Shown: piece after piece, positions 39,401 through 46,713 of the stretch | How positions within the stretch are numbered: position 1 is the first letter of the stretch | Layout of the letters: each line of letters starts with the position of its first letter | Source of the DNA: Martinezella lusitana | Lineage (GTDB): Bacteria > Pseudomonadota > Alphaproteobacteria > Rhizobiales > Rhizobiaceae | Direction: 5' to 3' | DNA length: 64,000 nucleotides | NCBI RefSeq assembly: GCF_016901135.1 | Contig: NZ_JAFEVL010000075.1 | Coordinates: forward strand, 1 to 64,000 | Notes under the pieces: generated by a model | What the model saw: only the letters and a program-made list of their open reading frames with translations | Databases searched by the model: none | Told to the model about the DNA's origin: nothing | Program-made: the position numbers and the translations under genes

Positions 39401-39958
39401 CACATCGCCGTCAAGGAAGCCGTCTTCCCCTTCGCGCGCTTCCCCGGCGTAGACATCCTGCTCGGACCGGAAATGCGCTCGACCGGCGAAGTCATCGGCC
39501 TGGATACCGATTTTGCGCTGGCCTTCGCCAAGTCGCAGCTCGGCGCCGGCGTCGAATTGCCGCGCGACGGGACAGTCTTCGTCTCGGTCCGCGACGACGA
39601 CAAGCCGCGCGTCCTGCCCGCCATCCGCATGCTGACGGAACAGGGCTTCAAGGTCCTCGCGACGGGCGGAACCCAACGCTTCCTGGCCGAAAACGGCATC
39701 GAAGCCACGAAGATCAACAAGGTCCTGGAAGGTCGTCCGCATATCGAGGACGCCATCCGCAACCGTCAGGTCCAGCTCGTCATCAATACGACCGACAGCA
39801 ACAAGGCGATCTCGGATTCGAAATCGCTTCGCCGGGCGACATTGATGCAGAAGGTGCCCTACTACACCACCATGGCCGGCGCCGAAGCCGCCGCCATGGC
39901 GATCAAGGCACTGAAGGCCGGGAACCTCGAAGTGCGGCCGCTGCAGAGCTATTTCTAA
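36473..39958 (+). CDS. carB: carbamoyl-phosphate synthase large subunit
   Basis: 1161 residues. Two homologous ATP-grasp halves: the first begins [20 protein letters not shown], the second at about residue 620 with [20 protein letters not shown]. The oligomerisation domain lies between them and the C-terminal MGS-like allosteric domain ([15 protein letters not shown]) follows. With CarA it makes carbamoyl phosphate from bicarbonate, glutamine-derived ammonia and two ATP. The insert of about 40 residues after position 160 ([20 protein letters not shown]) is longer than in enterobacteria. Confidence 0.98.
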   Translation: [1161 protein letters not shown]

Positions 39959-40150
39959 GGGCGAGTTTCCGTCACGACGAATGCTGACACAGTAGCCGGC
40001 TCACATTCGTCCTGGCTTGGAATGGCCATCGCGGTGATCGGTGAAGAAGCCTCATGGCCGATTTCCGGGCACCCGGCCTTGGCATGCGAAGACGTGGAGT
40101 AGCCTCCCATAAGTCATCGAATTTTCTGGAAATCGGCTGTCGCAATCTGC

Positions 40151-40213
40151 TATAGATGACAAAATAATGGCTCTACATGGTTCCGAAGTACCGCTTCGGA
40201 ACCTGTTTTCTTT
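40151..40213 (+). terminator. hairpin with U-tract in the greA leader / after carB
   Basis: A perfect 10-bp stem (40179-40188 with 40194-40203, loop taccg) is followed by TGTTTTCTTTTG, a textbook terminator. It lies 220 bp after carB but only 43 bp before the greA start, and a TATAGA (40151-40156) that could serve as -10 lies just upstream. It may therefore be a greA leader attenuator rather than the carB terminator. Confidence 0.75.
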
Positions 40214-40256
40214 TGTGTGTGCGGAAGAGCAGCGCAGGGAGTGAAGGACAAGGCAA

Positions 40257-40733
40257 ATGGTTGAAAAGGTACCGATGACACAGAACGGGTTCGTCAAGCT
40301 GCAGGAAGAACTGCGCTGGCGTCAGCAGGAAGAGCGCCCGAGAATCATCGAGGCAATTGCGGAAGCGCGCGCCCATGGCGACCTCTCTGAAAATGCCGAG
40401 TACCATGCCGCCAAGGAAGCACAGAGCCACAATGAAGGCCGCATCGGCGAGCTCGAAGACCTGACGGCACGCGCCGAAGTCATCGACCTTTCCAAGATGT
40501 CCGGCTCGAAGATCAAGTTCGGCGCCAAGGTGAAACTCGTCGACGAGGACACCGAGGAAGAGAAGATCTATCAGATCGTCGGCGACCAGGAAGCCGACGT
40601 GAAGGCCGGCCGCATTTCCATATCCTCGCCGATTGCACGCGCTCTGATCGGCAAGGAAGTCGGCGATTCCATCGAGGTCAATGCACCCGGCGGCGCCAAG
40701 GCTTACGGAATCCTCTCCGTCACCTGGGGCTGA
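40257..40733 (+). CDS. greA: transcription elongation factor GreA
   Basis: 158 residues. The N-terminal coiled coil carries the acidic tip EARAHGDLSENAEYHAAKE, whose Asp/Glu help RNA polymerase cleave backtracked transcripts; the C-terminal FKBP-like domain ends SISSPIARALIGKEVGDSIE. AAGGACAAGG precedes the ATG. lpsB starts 8 bp after its stop. Confidence 0.97.
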   Translation: MVEKVPMTQNGFVKLQEELRWRQQEERPRIIEAIAEARAHGDLSENAEYHAAKEAQSHNEGRIGELEDLTARAEVIDLSKMSGSKIKFGAKVKLVDEDTEEEKIYQIVGDQEADVKAGRISISSPIARALIGKEVGDSIEVNAPGGAKAYGILSVTWG

Positions 40734-40741
40734 TCAGCCCC

Positions 40742-41821
40742 GTGCGCGATCGCGATTCAACGCATGCGAGCGATCTCCGCGAGATCGAGATCGTCGCGAC
40801 GAATTTCAAACGCCGGCTCTCCGGCGTTACCTCCACGATCGTGCAGCTGATCCCAAAGCAGATCGAGCTCGGCTATCACATCGCAACGCTCGGCCCCGGT
40901 CTGCCGGCGGATCTGCCCAAGCTTGGCTGGGTCAGGCTTTTCGGCCTCTGGACCAAGCCGCGCCGGCATCGCGTGCGTGTCTGGCATGCCCGCCGCAACA
41001 ACGAGATGCTGGTCGGTCTGCTGCTGCGCTCCGTCCTGCGCATGCCGTTGAAGCTGGTCTTCACCTCGGCGGCCCAGCGCCACCATACCGGCTATACGCG
41101 TTGGCTCATCCGCCGCATGGACGCTGTTATCGCCACCAGCACCCGCTCCGGCAGTTTCCTGCAGGTGCCGCATACCGTCATCCAGCATGGCGTCGATCTC
41201 AACCGTTTTCATCCGCCAGAGACCGCTGACGACCGCATGGTCGCGACCGGCCTGCCCGGCACCTACTTGATTGGCTGCTTCGGTCGCGTCCGCCATCAGA
41301 AGGGCACCGATCTCTTCGTCAAGGCGATGATCGAGCTTCTGCCGCGCTATCCGGATTGGACCGCCGTCATCTGCGGCCGGGTGACTGCCGAACATCGCGG
41401 CTTCGGCGATGAATTGGTGAAGCTGGTGACCGACGCCGGCCTTGCCGATCGCATCCGTTTTCTTGGCGAAGTCGACGATATCAAGCCCTGGTACCGTCGC
41501 GCGACCCTCTACGTCGCCCCCTCCCGCAACGAAGGTTTCGGCTTGACGCCGCTCGAAGCCATGGCGTCCCGCACAGTGGTTGTCGCCTCGGATGCCGGCG
41601 CCTATGCGGAGCTGATCGTTCCGGGCGAGACCGGTGCCGTCGTCCCCGCCGACGATGGTGAAGCGCTGACCAGGGCTATCGCCTTCTATCTTGCCAATCC
41701 GGAGGAGACGCTCCGTCAGGGCGAAAACGCCGTGCGTCATGTGCGCAGCGATTTCGCACTGGAAAAGGAAGCGACTGCCATTGGCGACGTCTATCGACGG
41801 CTGCTCATCGCCAACGATTGA
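40742..41821 (+). CDS. lpsB: LPS core glycosyltransferase, LpsB/LpcC (mannosyltransferase) type
   Basis: 359 residues, GT-B fold, family 4. The C-terminal domain has IGCFGRVRHQKGTDLFVKA and the nucleotide-sugar E-x7-E motif in APSRNEGFGLTPLEAMA. In S. meliloti lpsB lies directly after greA and before lpsE-lpsD-lpsC-lrp; LpsB/LpcC adds mannose to the inner LPS core. Position and sequence both fit. GTG start at 40742, 8 bp after greA, implies co-transcription. Confidence 0.9.
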   Translation: MRDRDSTHASDLREIEIVATNFKRRLSGVTSTIVQLIPKQIELGYHIATLGPGLPADLPKLGWVRLFGLWTKPRRHRVRVWHARRNNEMLVGLLLRSVLRMPLKLVFTSAAQRHHTGYTRWLIRRMDAVIATSTRSGSFLQVPHTVIQHGVDLNRFHPPETADDRMVATGLPGTYLIGCFGRVRHQKGTDLFVKAMIELLPRYPDWTAVICGRVTAEHRGFGDELVKLVTDAGLADRIRFLGEVDDIKPWYRRATLYVAPSRNEGFGLTPLEAMASRTVVVASDAGAYAELIVPGETGAVVPADDGEALTRAIAFYLANPEETLRQGENAVRHVRSDFALEKEATAIGDVYRRLLIAND

Positions 41822-41830
41822 GCGGGCAGG

Positions 41831-42745
41831 CTAGCGACCGAGATCGACATGATTGCGTTCGATAAAGTCGATCATCGAACGATCTTCCACCATATCTTCC
41901 TCGATGCTTTTGACGATGGACAGGACCTTGTCCCGGTATTTCGTCGCGCTGCTGTCGTAGGCCCATCCCCGCTCAAGCTTCTCCATCAGCTCCTGTCTAG
42001 ATTTCGTGTAGTAGTGATTGAGCTGCAGGAACCGGTTCGAATAGAACTCAGGCGATTTCCGCGCCCGCCGCGTGAAGCGCTGGCCGGCATCATTGGCCGT
42101 CAGATCCTCATAAGCTCGCGTCTGGAACTGGTGAACGCTGACCTCTGTCACTTCACACGGATCGACGATGCACTTGAAATTGCTGACATTTTCCTTACGC
42201 GTCATCGGATCGGCGCCACGCTGCGTGTAGTTCAGCGTCAAAGGCCCGGCAGGAGGCGCCTCATGGCCGCTGGTGGCGAACATGTGCCATGGCAGCGAAA
42301 CATTCGGAAAATCGCCGACTGCCTCCAACGCCTCTTCGACCGTGCGCGCCTCTTTCGGCAGCAGGAACTCATCCACGTCGATAAAGGCCATCCAGCGGTA
42401 GTGACAGCCGAAATTGAGGATCGCATGCGCGAAGACGATGACCTGGCCGTTCAGCATCGTTGACGTCGCTGCATCCTGCATCCGTCCGGCCCAAGGGATG
42501 ATCGTCAGCGTCTCCTCATCCAGGAGATTGCGAAGCCGTGCACAGGTGTCGTCCGTGGAGCCGTTGTCATAGATATAGAAGTGGCGAATGCCGACGGCCT
42601 GATGGAAGCGCACCCATTCTTCGATGTAGCGCGCCTCGTTCTTGACGCAGGCGGCAATGGCAATGCCATGCCGCCCTGCCCGCGGCTCGGGCGGCTCGAT
42701 GGTCAGTTTCTTGGCATCGGAGCCTTTGGGTTTCAGCCAGCGCAT
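41831..42745 (-). CDS. glycosyltransferase of GT2/GT92 type, LPS-core cluster
   Basis: 304 residues. The N-terminal part follows the GT2-like pattern IAACVKNEARYIEEWVRFH, YIYDNGSTDDTCARL, and the metal-binding D-x-D is in AFIDVDEFLLPKE; such proteins fall in the GT92 (DUF23) group. It stands where lpsE/lpsD are found in Sinorhizobium, so a role in LPS core assembly is likely. ATG 42745 with AAAGAGG is preferred to the TTG at 42763. Confidence 0.8.
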   Translation of the reverse strand: MRWLKPKGSDAKKLTIEPPEPRAGRHGIAIAACVKNEARYIEEWVRFHQAVGIRHFYIYDNGSTDDTCARLRNLLDEETLTIIPWAGRMQDAATSTMLNGQVIVFAHAILNFGCHYRWMAFIDVDEFLLPKEARTVEEALEAVGDFPNVSLPWHMFATSGHEAPPAGPLTLNYTQRGADPMTRKENVSNFKCIVDPCEVTEVSVHQFQTRAYEDLTANDAGQRFTRRARKSPEFYSNRFLQLNHYYTKSRQELMEKLERGWAYDSSATKYRDKVLSIVKSIEEDMVEDRSMIDFIERNHVDLGR

Positions 42746-42873
42746 CAGCCTCTTTCTCTGCAACGGGACGATGCGTTGCTAACAATCAACGACTTGCGTT
42801 GGCAAGCCCCGAGCCGAGCAGTCCGTATGTCCTAACGGAACGACCCAAGGGATTTCAGCACCTCACGGTAGCG

Positions 42874-43782
42874 TCAAGCCTTCGACCTTGCAGCAAACCT
42901 GTCGTCGTAACCGAAATCATACTTCAGCAGCGCTGAAACGGGCGAATAGTTGATGAACGAAACACCGCGTTCCCCAGCGATTTGCCGGGCGAACACGAGG
43001 TGCTCGACAATGCGGTCTTCGGCCCGCGCTATGCCTGAGAAAGCAGTGTCGCTTCCGGTCTCATAAAAACGCGGTTCACGCGCATTGGAAATATCGATGC
43101 CCAGAAAGCCGATCGTCTTTGGTGTACAATACAAGGCAAATTGCAGCACCGACACCGCAACCGAGCCGCCAAGGAAAACACCGCGATCCGGCGAGAGCGA
43201 GAAACCGGCGGAACCGGTCGCATCCAGCCGCGCATATTGGAGTTGCCTGATGTCGTCGGGGGAGCGGCGGCGGGCGCCATAGGGCTTGCGGATGTCATCG
43301 ATCAGAATGATCGTCTTGTCCGCCAGCCAGCCCTTGTCGATCTCGCAAAGCGCACGCAGCACGGCAATGGAAAACAAGCAAAGCGAGCCCGGCGCGATCT
43401 TCTTCCGCATCATTTCGATATGCCGCCAGACGAAACGTTCGTCCTCGACCGCAATGGCAAGCGGCTCGACGATCCGGTCGCCGATGAGCCCGATAGCGCC
43501 GTTCAGCAGAATGGCACTCCTGGATTCCAGTCCACTCAGATCGCAAGCGCGAATCGAAGGGCCTGAGCCGACAATATAGATATTGTCACCGGAGCGCTCA
43601 CGCAGCCGATCCATACCGACGAGGCTCGCGACCTTGGAGCCGCGATAGAGCACTTCGCTCACATTTTGGCTGCGAACGATGCTGAGCCCGGGAAACCAAT
43701 CCTGCACGTGAGCCAGCGAACCGCCCAGCACGAGGCGCACGCCGGACTTGATCAGCGATCGGTGCCAGGGGCGATCCGCCAT
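42874..43782 (-). CDS. putative LPS-core transferase, GT42/DUF115-like N-terminus
   Basis: 302 residues of uncertain family. The segment NIYIVGSGPSIRACDLSGLE followed by AILLNGAIGLI resembles the nucleotide-binding start of GT42 sialyltransferases and DUF115 proteins; TIGFLGIDISNA and FYETGS-like motifs follow. No membrane helix. It sits next to lrp in the place of lpsC in S. meliloti. It starts 6 bp before the lrp stop on the same strand, so lrp, this gene and the GT92 gene may be one unit. Confidence 0.65.
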   Translation of the reverse strand: MADRPWHRSLIKSGVRLVLGGSLAHVQDWFPGLSIVRSQNVSEVLYRGSKVASLVGMDRLRERSGDNIYIVGSGPSIRACDLSGLESRSAILLNGAIGLIGDRIVEPLAIAVEDERFVWRHIEMMRKKIAPGSLCLFSIAVLRALCEIDKGWLADKTIILIDDIRKPYGARRRSPDDIRQLQYARLDATGSAGFSLSPDRGVFLGGSVAVSVLQFALYCTPKTIGFLGIDISNAREPRFYETGSDTAFSGIARAEDRIVEHLVFARQIAGERGVSFINYSPVSALLKYDFGYDDRFAARSKA

Positions 43783-43787
43783 CCGTC

Positions 43788-44255
43788 CTAAAGCTCCACC
43801 AACCCGAGCTTCTTGACCTGCCGAATGGTCAGCATCGTACGCACCGTATCGACGTGCTCATTCGCCGTCAGAACCTCGATGACAAAATCCTGGAACCGGG
43901 TGAGGTTTTCCGCAACGCAATGCAGCAGGAAATCGCTGTCGCCGGAAACCATCCACGCCTGCCGCACCAGCGGCCATTCCGCCGTAGCACTGGCAAAGGC
44001 CTTGAGATTGGCCTCGGATTGATGCTTGAGACCGACCATGCAGAAGGCAACGAGATCGAAGCCGAGCTTCGGGCTGTTCAGCATGGCATGATAGCCTTCG
44101 ATGATGCCGGCTTCCTCCAGCTTGCGCACCCGGCGCAGACAGGGCGGCGCGGAGATGCCGACTCGATCGGCCAGCTCGACATTCGTCATCCGCCCGTCCC
44201 GCTGCAGCTCCCGCAGGATCTTGATATCGATGGCATCGAGTTCAGCGCGAAGCAC
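43788..44255 (-). CDS. lrp: Lrp/AsnC family regulator
   Basis: 155 residues. AsnC-type HTH (LDAIDIKILRELQRDGRMTN, VELADRVGISAPPCLRRVRK) and the RAM ligand-binding domain (FDLVAFCMVGLKHQSE, VSGDSDFLLHCVAENL). Start GTG 44255 is supported by AAAGG 7 nt upstream; earlier in-frame codons would add a non-homologous tail. Divergent from trxB. In S. meliloti the orthologue occupies the same spot. Confidence 0.93.
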   Translation of the reverse strand: MLRAELDAIDIKILRELQRDGRMTNVELADRVGISAPPCLRRVRKLEEAGIIEGYHAMLNSPKLGFDLVAFCMVGLKHQSEANLKAFASATAEWPLVRQAWMVSGDSDFLLHCVAENLTRFQDFVIEVLTANEHVDTVRTMLTIRQVKKLGLVEL

Positions 44256-44383
44256 TTTATGGCCTTTCTTTAATTCCCCTTCGCCAGCTTCTATATAAGG
44301 CAGGAAAATACGCAAGAAAGTTTCTCTAGCGTAACCGATTCTTACACAAAGCAGATTTGCTCTGTTAGTAATGCAAGGCTGCC

Positions 44384-44412
44384 CTTGAATAAATGCATGC
44401 GGCAATCATAAA
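44384..44412 (+). promoter_or_regulatory. candidate sigma-70 promoter of trxB
   Basis: TTGAAT (44384-44389), 17-bp spacer, ATAAAT (44407-44412). Places the transcript start roughly 75 nt before trxB. Confidence 0.45.
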
Positions 44413-44492
44413 TGGAGCGGCGGATCGTGAAATCGCCTGCTTTTCGCGTTGAAGCCGCGGTTTCCCAAGCGCTGAAATTGAAAGGACTGACT

Positions 44493-45467
44493 ATGCCTGC
44501 CCGCCACACGAAGGTGCTCATCATCGGCTCCGGCCCAGCCGGCTATACTGCCGCTGTCTATGCTGCGCGCGCCATGCTGCAGCCGGTCCTGATTGCCGGC
44601 CTGGAACAGGGTGGCCAGCTGATGATCACGACGGATGTCGAAAACTATCCGGGCTTTGCCGACCCGATCCAGGGGCCCTGGCTGATGGAGCAAATGCTGC
44701 AGCAGGCCCAGCATGTCGGCGCCGAGATCGTCAATGACCTCGTGACCGAGGTCGACACCAATCAGCGTCCCTTCGTCGCTCGCACCGACAGCGGCCAGGT
44801 CTGGACCGCCGACACACTCATCATCGCCACCGGCGCCAAGGCCAAGTGGCTCGGCATCGAGAGCGAGCAGCACTTTCAGGGCTTCGGCGTCTCCGCCTGC
44901 GCCACCTGCGACGGCTTCTTCTATCGCAACAAGGACGTGATCGTGGTCGGCGGCGGCAACAGCGCTGTCGAGGAAGCGCTCTATCTTTCCAACATCACCA
45001 AGTCGGTGACCTTAGTGCACCGCCGCGAATCCTTCCGCGCTGAAAAGATCCTGCAGGAACGCCTGTTCGCGAAGCCGAACGTGAAGATTCTCTGGAACAT
45101 CGAAGTCGCTGAAATCACGGGCACGCCGGCCAAGCCGCCGATGCCGCCGTCGGTTTCCGGCGCGCGCCTGCGCGATACGCGCACCGGTGCCGTCACCGAT
45201 GTGACGATCGACGGTATTTTCGTCGCCATCGGCCATGCGCCGGCGACCGAGCTTTTCAAGGGCAAGCTGAAGCTCAAGGACAATGGCTACCTCTGGACCG
45301 CACCGGATTCGACGGCGACCAGCCTCGAAGGCATCTATGCCGCCGGCGACGTGACCGACGATACGTTCCGACAGGCGGTCACCGCAGCGGGGATGGGCTG
45401 CATGGCCGCGCTTGAGGCGGAACGTTACTTGACTGGGCATATGCCCGTCGCCGTGGCTGCGGAGTGA
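44493..45467 (+). CDS. trxB: thioredoxin reductase
   Basis: 324 residues, FAD/NADPH enzyme that keeps thioredoxin reduced. FAD motif LIIGSGPAGYTAAVYAAR; redox-active pair CATC inside GVSACATCDGFFY; NADPH motif VVGGGNSAVEEALYL; terminal IYAAGDVTDDTFRQAVTA. AAAGGACTG precedes ATG 44493. vtlR/lsrB follows within 25 bp, so redox genes and the redox-linked regulator LsrB may share a transcript. Confidence 0.97.
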   Translation: MPARHTKVLIIGSGPAGYTAAVYAARAMLQPVLIAGLEQGGQLMITTDVENYPGFADPIQGPWLMEQMLQQAQHVGAEIVNDLVTEVDTNQRPFVARTDSGQVWTADTLIIATGAKAKWLGIESEQHFQGFGVSACATCDGFFYRNKDVIVVGGGNSAVEEALYLSNITKSVTLVHRRESFRAEKILQERLFAKPNVKILWNIEVAEITGTPAKPPMPPSVSGARLRDTRTGAVTDVTIDGIFVAIGHAPATELFKGKLKLKDNGYLWTAPDSTATSLEGIYAAGDVTDDTFRQAVTAAGMGCMAALEAERYLTGHMPVAVAAE

Positions 45468-45490
45468 GGCAGCCGATGAGGGGAAGCGGC

Positions 45491-46387
45491 ATGCCATTGG
45501 ACTGGGACAAGCTGCGTATTTTTCATGCGGCTGCCGAAGCGGGATCGTTCACGCATGCGGCGGATAAATTGCACCTGTCCCAATCCGCCATCAGTCGGCA
45601 GGTCAGCGCGCTGGAGCAGGATGTCGGCATCAAGCTCTTCCATCGCCATGCGCGCGGCCTCATTCTGACCGAACAGGGAGAATTGCTCTACCGCACCGCA
45701 CACGATGTTCTGCTGAAGCTCGAGACGGTCAAGATGCAACTGACCGAAACGACCGACAAGCCGAGCGGCAAGCTGCGCGTGACGACGACGGTCGGCCTTG
45801 GCCAGGGCTGGCTCACCGACAAGATCCAGGAATTCCTGCAGCTCTATCCGGATATGCAGATCCAGCTCATCCTCGACAACGAGGAGCTGGACGTGAACAT
45901 GCGCCATGCGGATTGCGCCATCCGCCTGCGCCAGCCGCAGCAATCGGACCTGATCCAGCGCAAGCTCTTCACCGTGCATATGCACGTCTATGCGGCGCCC
46001 TCCTACATCAATCGCTACGGCGAGCCGCAATCGGTCGAGGATCTGGACGAGCATCGCATCATCAGCTTCGGCGAGCCGGCACCGAATTACCTGCTCGACG
46101 TCAACTGGCTGGAGATCGCCGGACGCTCGTCCGACAACAAGCGAATGCCGCATCTGCAGATCAACAGCCAGACGTCGATCAAGCGCGCCTGCCTGCTCGG
46201 CATCGGCATCGCCGTGCTGCCCGACTACATCGTCGGCCGGGATCCGGGCCTGATTCAACTTGCCATCAATGCGGACGTCCCGTCCTTCGATACGTATTTC
46301 TGCTATCCTGACGAGATGAAAAATGCGGCTAAGCTCAAGGTTTTCCGAGATTTTGTCGTCGCCAAGGCCCGGAACTGGAATTTCTAG
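45491..46387 (+). CDS. vtlR: LysR regulator VtlR / LsrB
   Basis: 298 residues. HTH at the start (LRIFHAAAEAGSFTHAADKL, QSAISRQVSALEQDVGIKLF). This and its location between trxB and the AbcR RNAs identify it as LsrB of Sinorhizobium / VtlR of Brucella and Agrobacterium. LsrB responds to oxidative signals through cysteines, and VtlR directly activates an abcR RNA gene. Cysteines here are at residues 142, 233 and 270. ATG 45491 has GAGGGGAAG upstream; alternative in-frame starts lie 15-27 bp earlier, overlapping trxB. Confidence 0.92.
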   Translation: MPLDWDKLRIFHAAAEAGSFTHAADKLHLSQSAISRQVSALEQDVGIKLFHRHARGLILTEQGELLYRTAHDVLLKLETVKMQLTETTDKPSGKLRVTTTVGLGQGWLTDKIQEFLQLYPDMQIQLILDNEELDVNMRHADCAIRLRQPQQSDLIQRKLFTVHMHVYAAPSYINRYGEPQSVEDLDEHRIISFGEPAPNYLLDVNWLEIAGRSSDNKRMPHLQINSQTSIKRACLLGIGIAVLPDYIVGRDPGLIQLAINADVPSFDTYFCYPDEMKNAAKLKVFRDFVVAKARNWNF

Positions 46388-46429
46388 ATAAAGGTAAACC
46401 ACTGATAACAAACTCTTTTTGAGACTAAT

Positions 46430-46462
46430 ATATCAGCCGCGCGTATGACGCATAGCTGATAT
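46430..46462. promoter_or_regulatory. candidate VtlR binding site upstream of abcR copy 1
   Basis: atatcagc (46430-46437) and its exact reverse complement gctgatat (46455-46462) lie about 49-81 bp before the predicted start of the first AbcR RNA, the usual recognition zone of LysR activators. No such arms precede copy 2. Confidence 0.5.
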
Positions 46463-46475
46463 GCACAAAATAGAG

Positions 46476-46504
46476 TTGAAGCCTGCCCATTTAACTACCA
46501 TATC
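46476..46504 (+). promoter_or_regulatory. promoter of abcR copy 1
   Basis: TTGAAG (46476-46481), 17-bp spacer, CATATC (46499-46504). The same architecture occurs exactly 203 bp later before copy 2, which supports both. Confidence 0.65.
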
Positions 46505-46510
46505 GCACAT

Positions 46511-46626
46511 AGCTCATGCACACGGTGGCTTTTCCTCCCAGTTCCACCGCATTGGCTGTTCCCCTCTGGAGGTTTTTGACCTTCATACCTATAGGGCCCT
46601 GGTTTACTCCGGCGGCCCTTTTTTTT
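46511..46626 (+). ncRNA. abcR1: AbcR small RNA, copy 1 (alpha-r15 family)
   Basis: About 116 nt. Hairpin GGTGG/CCACC (46524-46528 with 46544-46548) exposes the loop cttttcctcccagtt; a second C/U-rich single strand (gttcccctct) follows; the terminator stem agggcc/ggccct (46593-46598 with 46614-46619) ends in eight T's. These anti-Shine-Dalgarno loops and the location beside vtlR mark the AbcR (Smr15) RNAs, Hfq-binding repressors of ABC-transporter mRNAs in Agrobacterium, Sinorhizobium and Brucella. The 5' end is inferred from the promoter; copy numbering is by order only. Confidence 0.88.
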
Positions 46627-46678
46627 GCCTTTTTGGCGCTGACCCCGCAAACGCATAACTGCCATGCACAAAAAAGCA

Positions 46679-46707
46679 TTGCGCACTGCACAAATTAGCA
46701 TCATAAC
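46679..46707 (+). promoter_or_regulatory. promoter of abcR copy 2
   Basis: TTGCGC (46679-46684), 17-bp spacer, CATAAC (46702-46707); same offset relative to the RNA as in copy 1. Confidence 0.6.
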
Positions 46708-46713
46708 GCACAC

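Noticed and set aside
36296..39742. 1148-codon open frame on the minus strand opposite carB
   Set aside because: It mirrors carB codon structure in a GC-rich genome; the product is His/Arg/Asp-rich without any family motif, while carB on the + strand is unmistakable.
45425..46411. Long minus-strand frame opposite vtlR
   Set aside because: vtlR is clearly real on the + strand and the reverse product has no family character.
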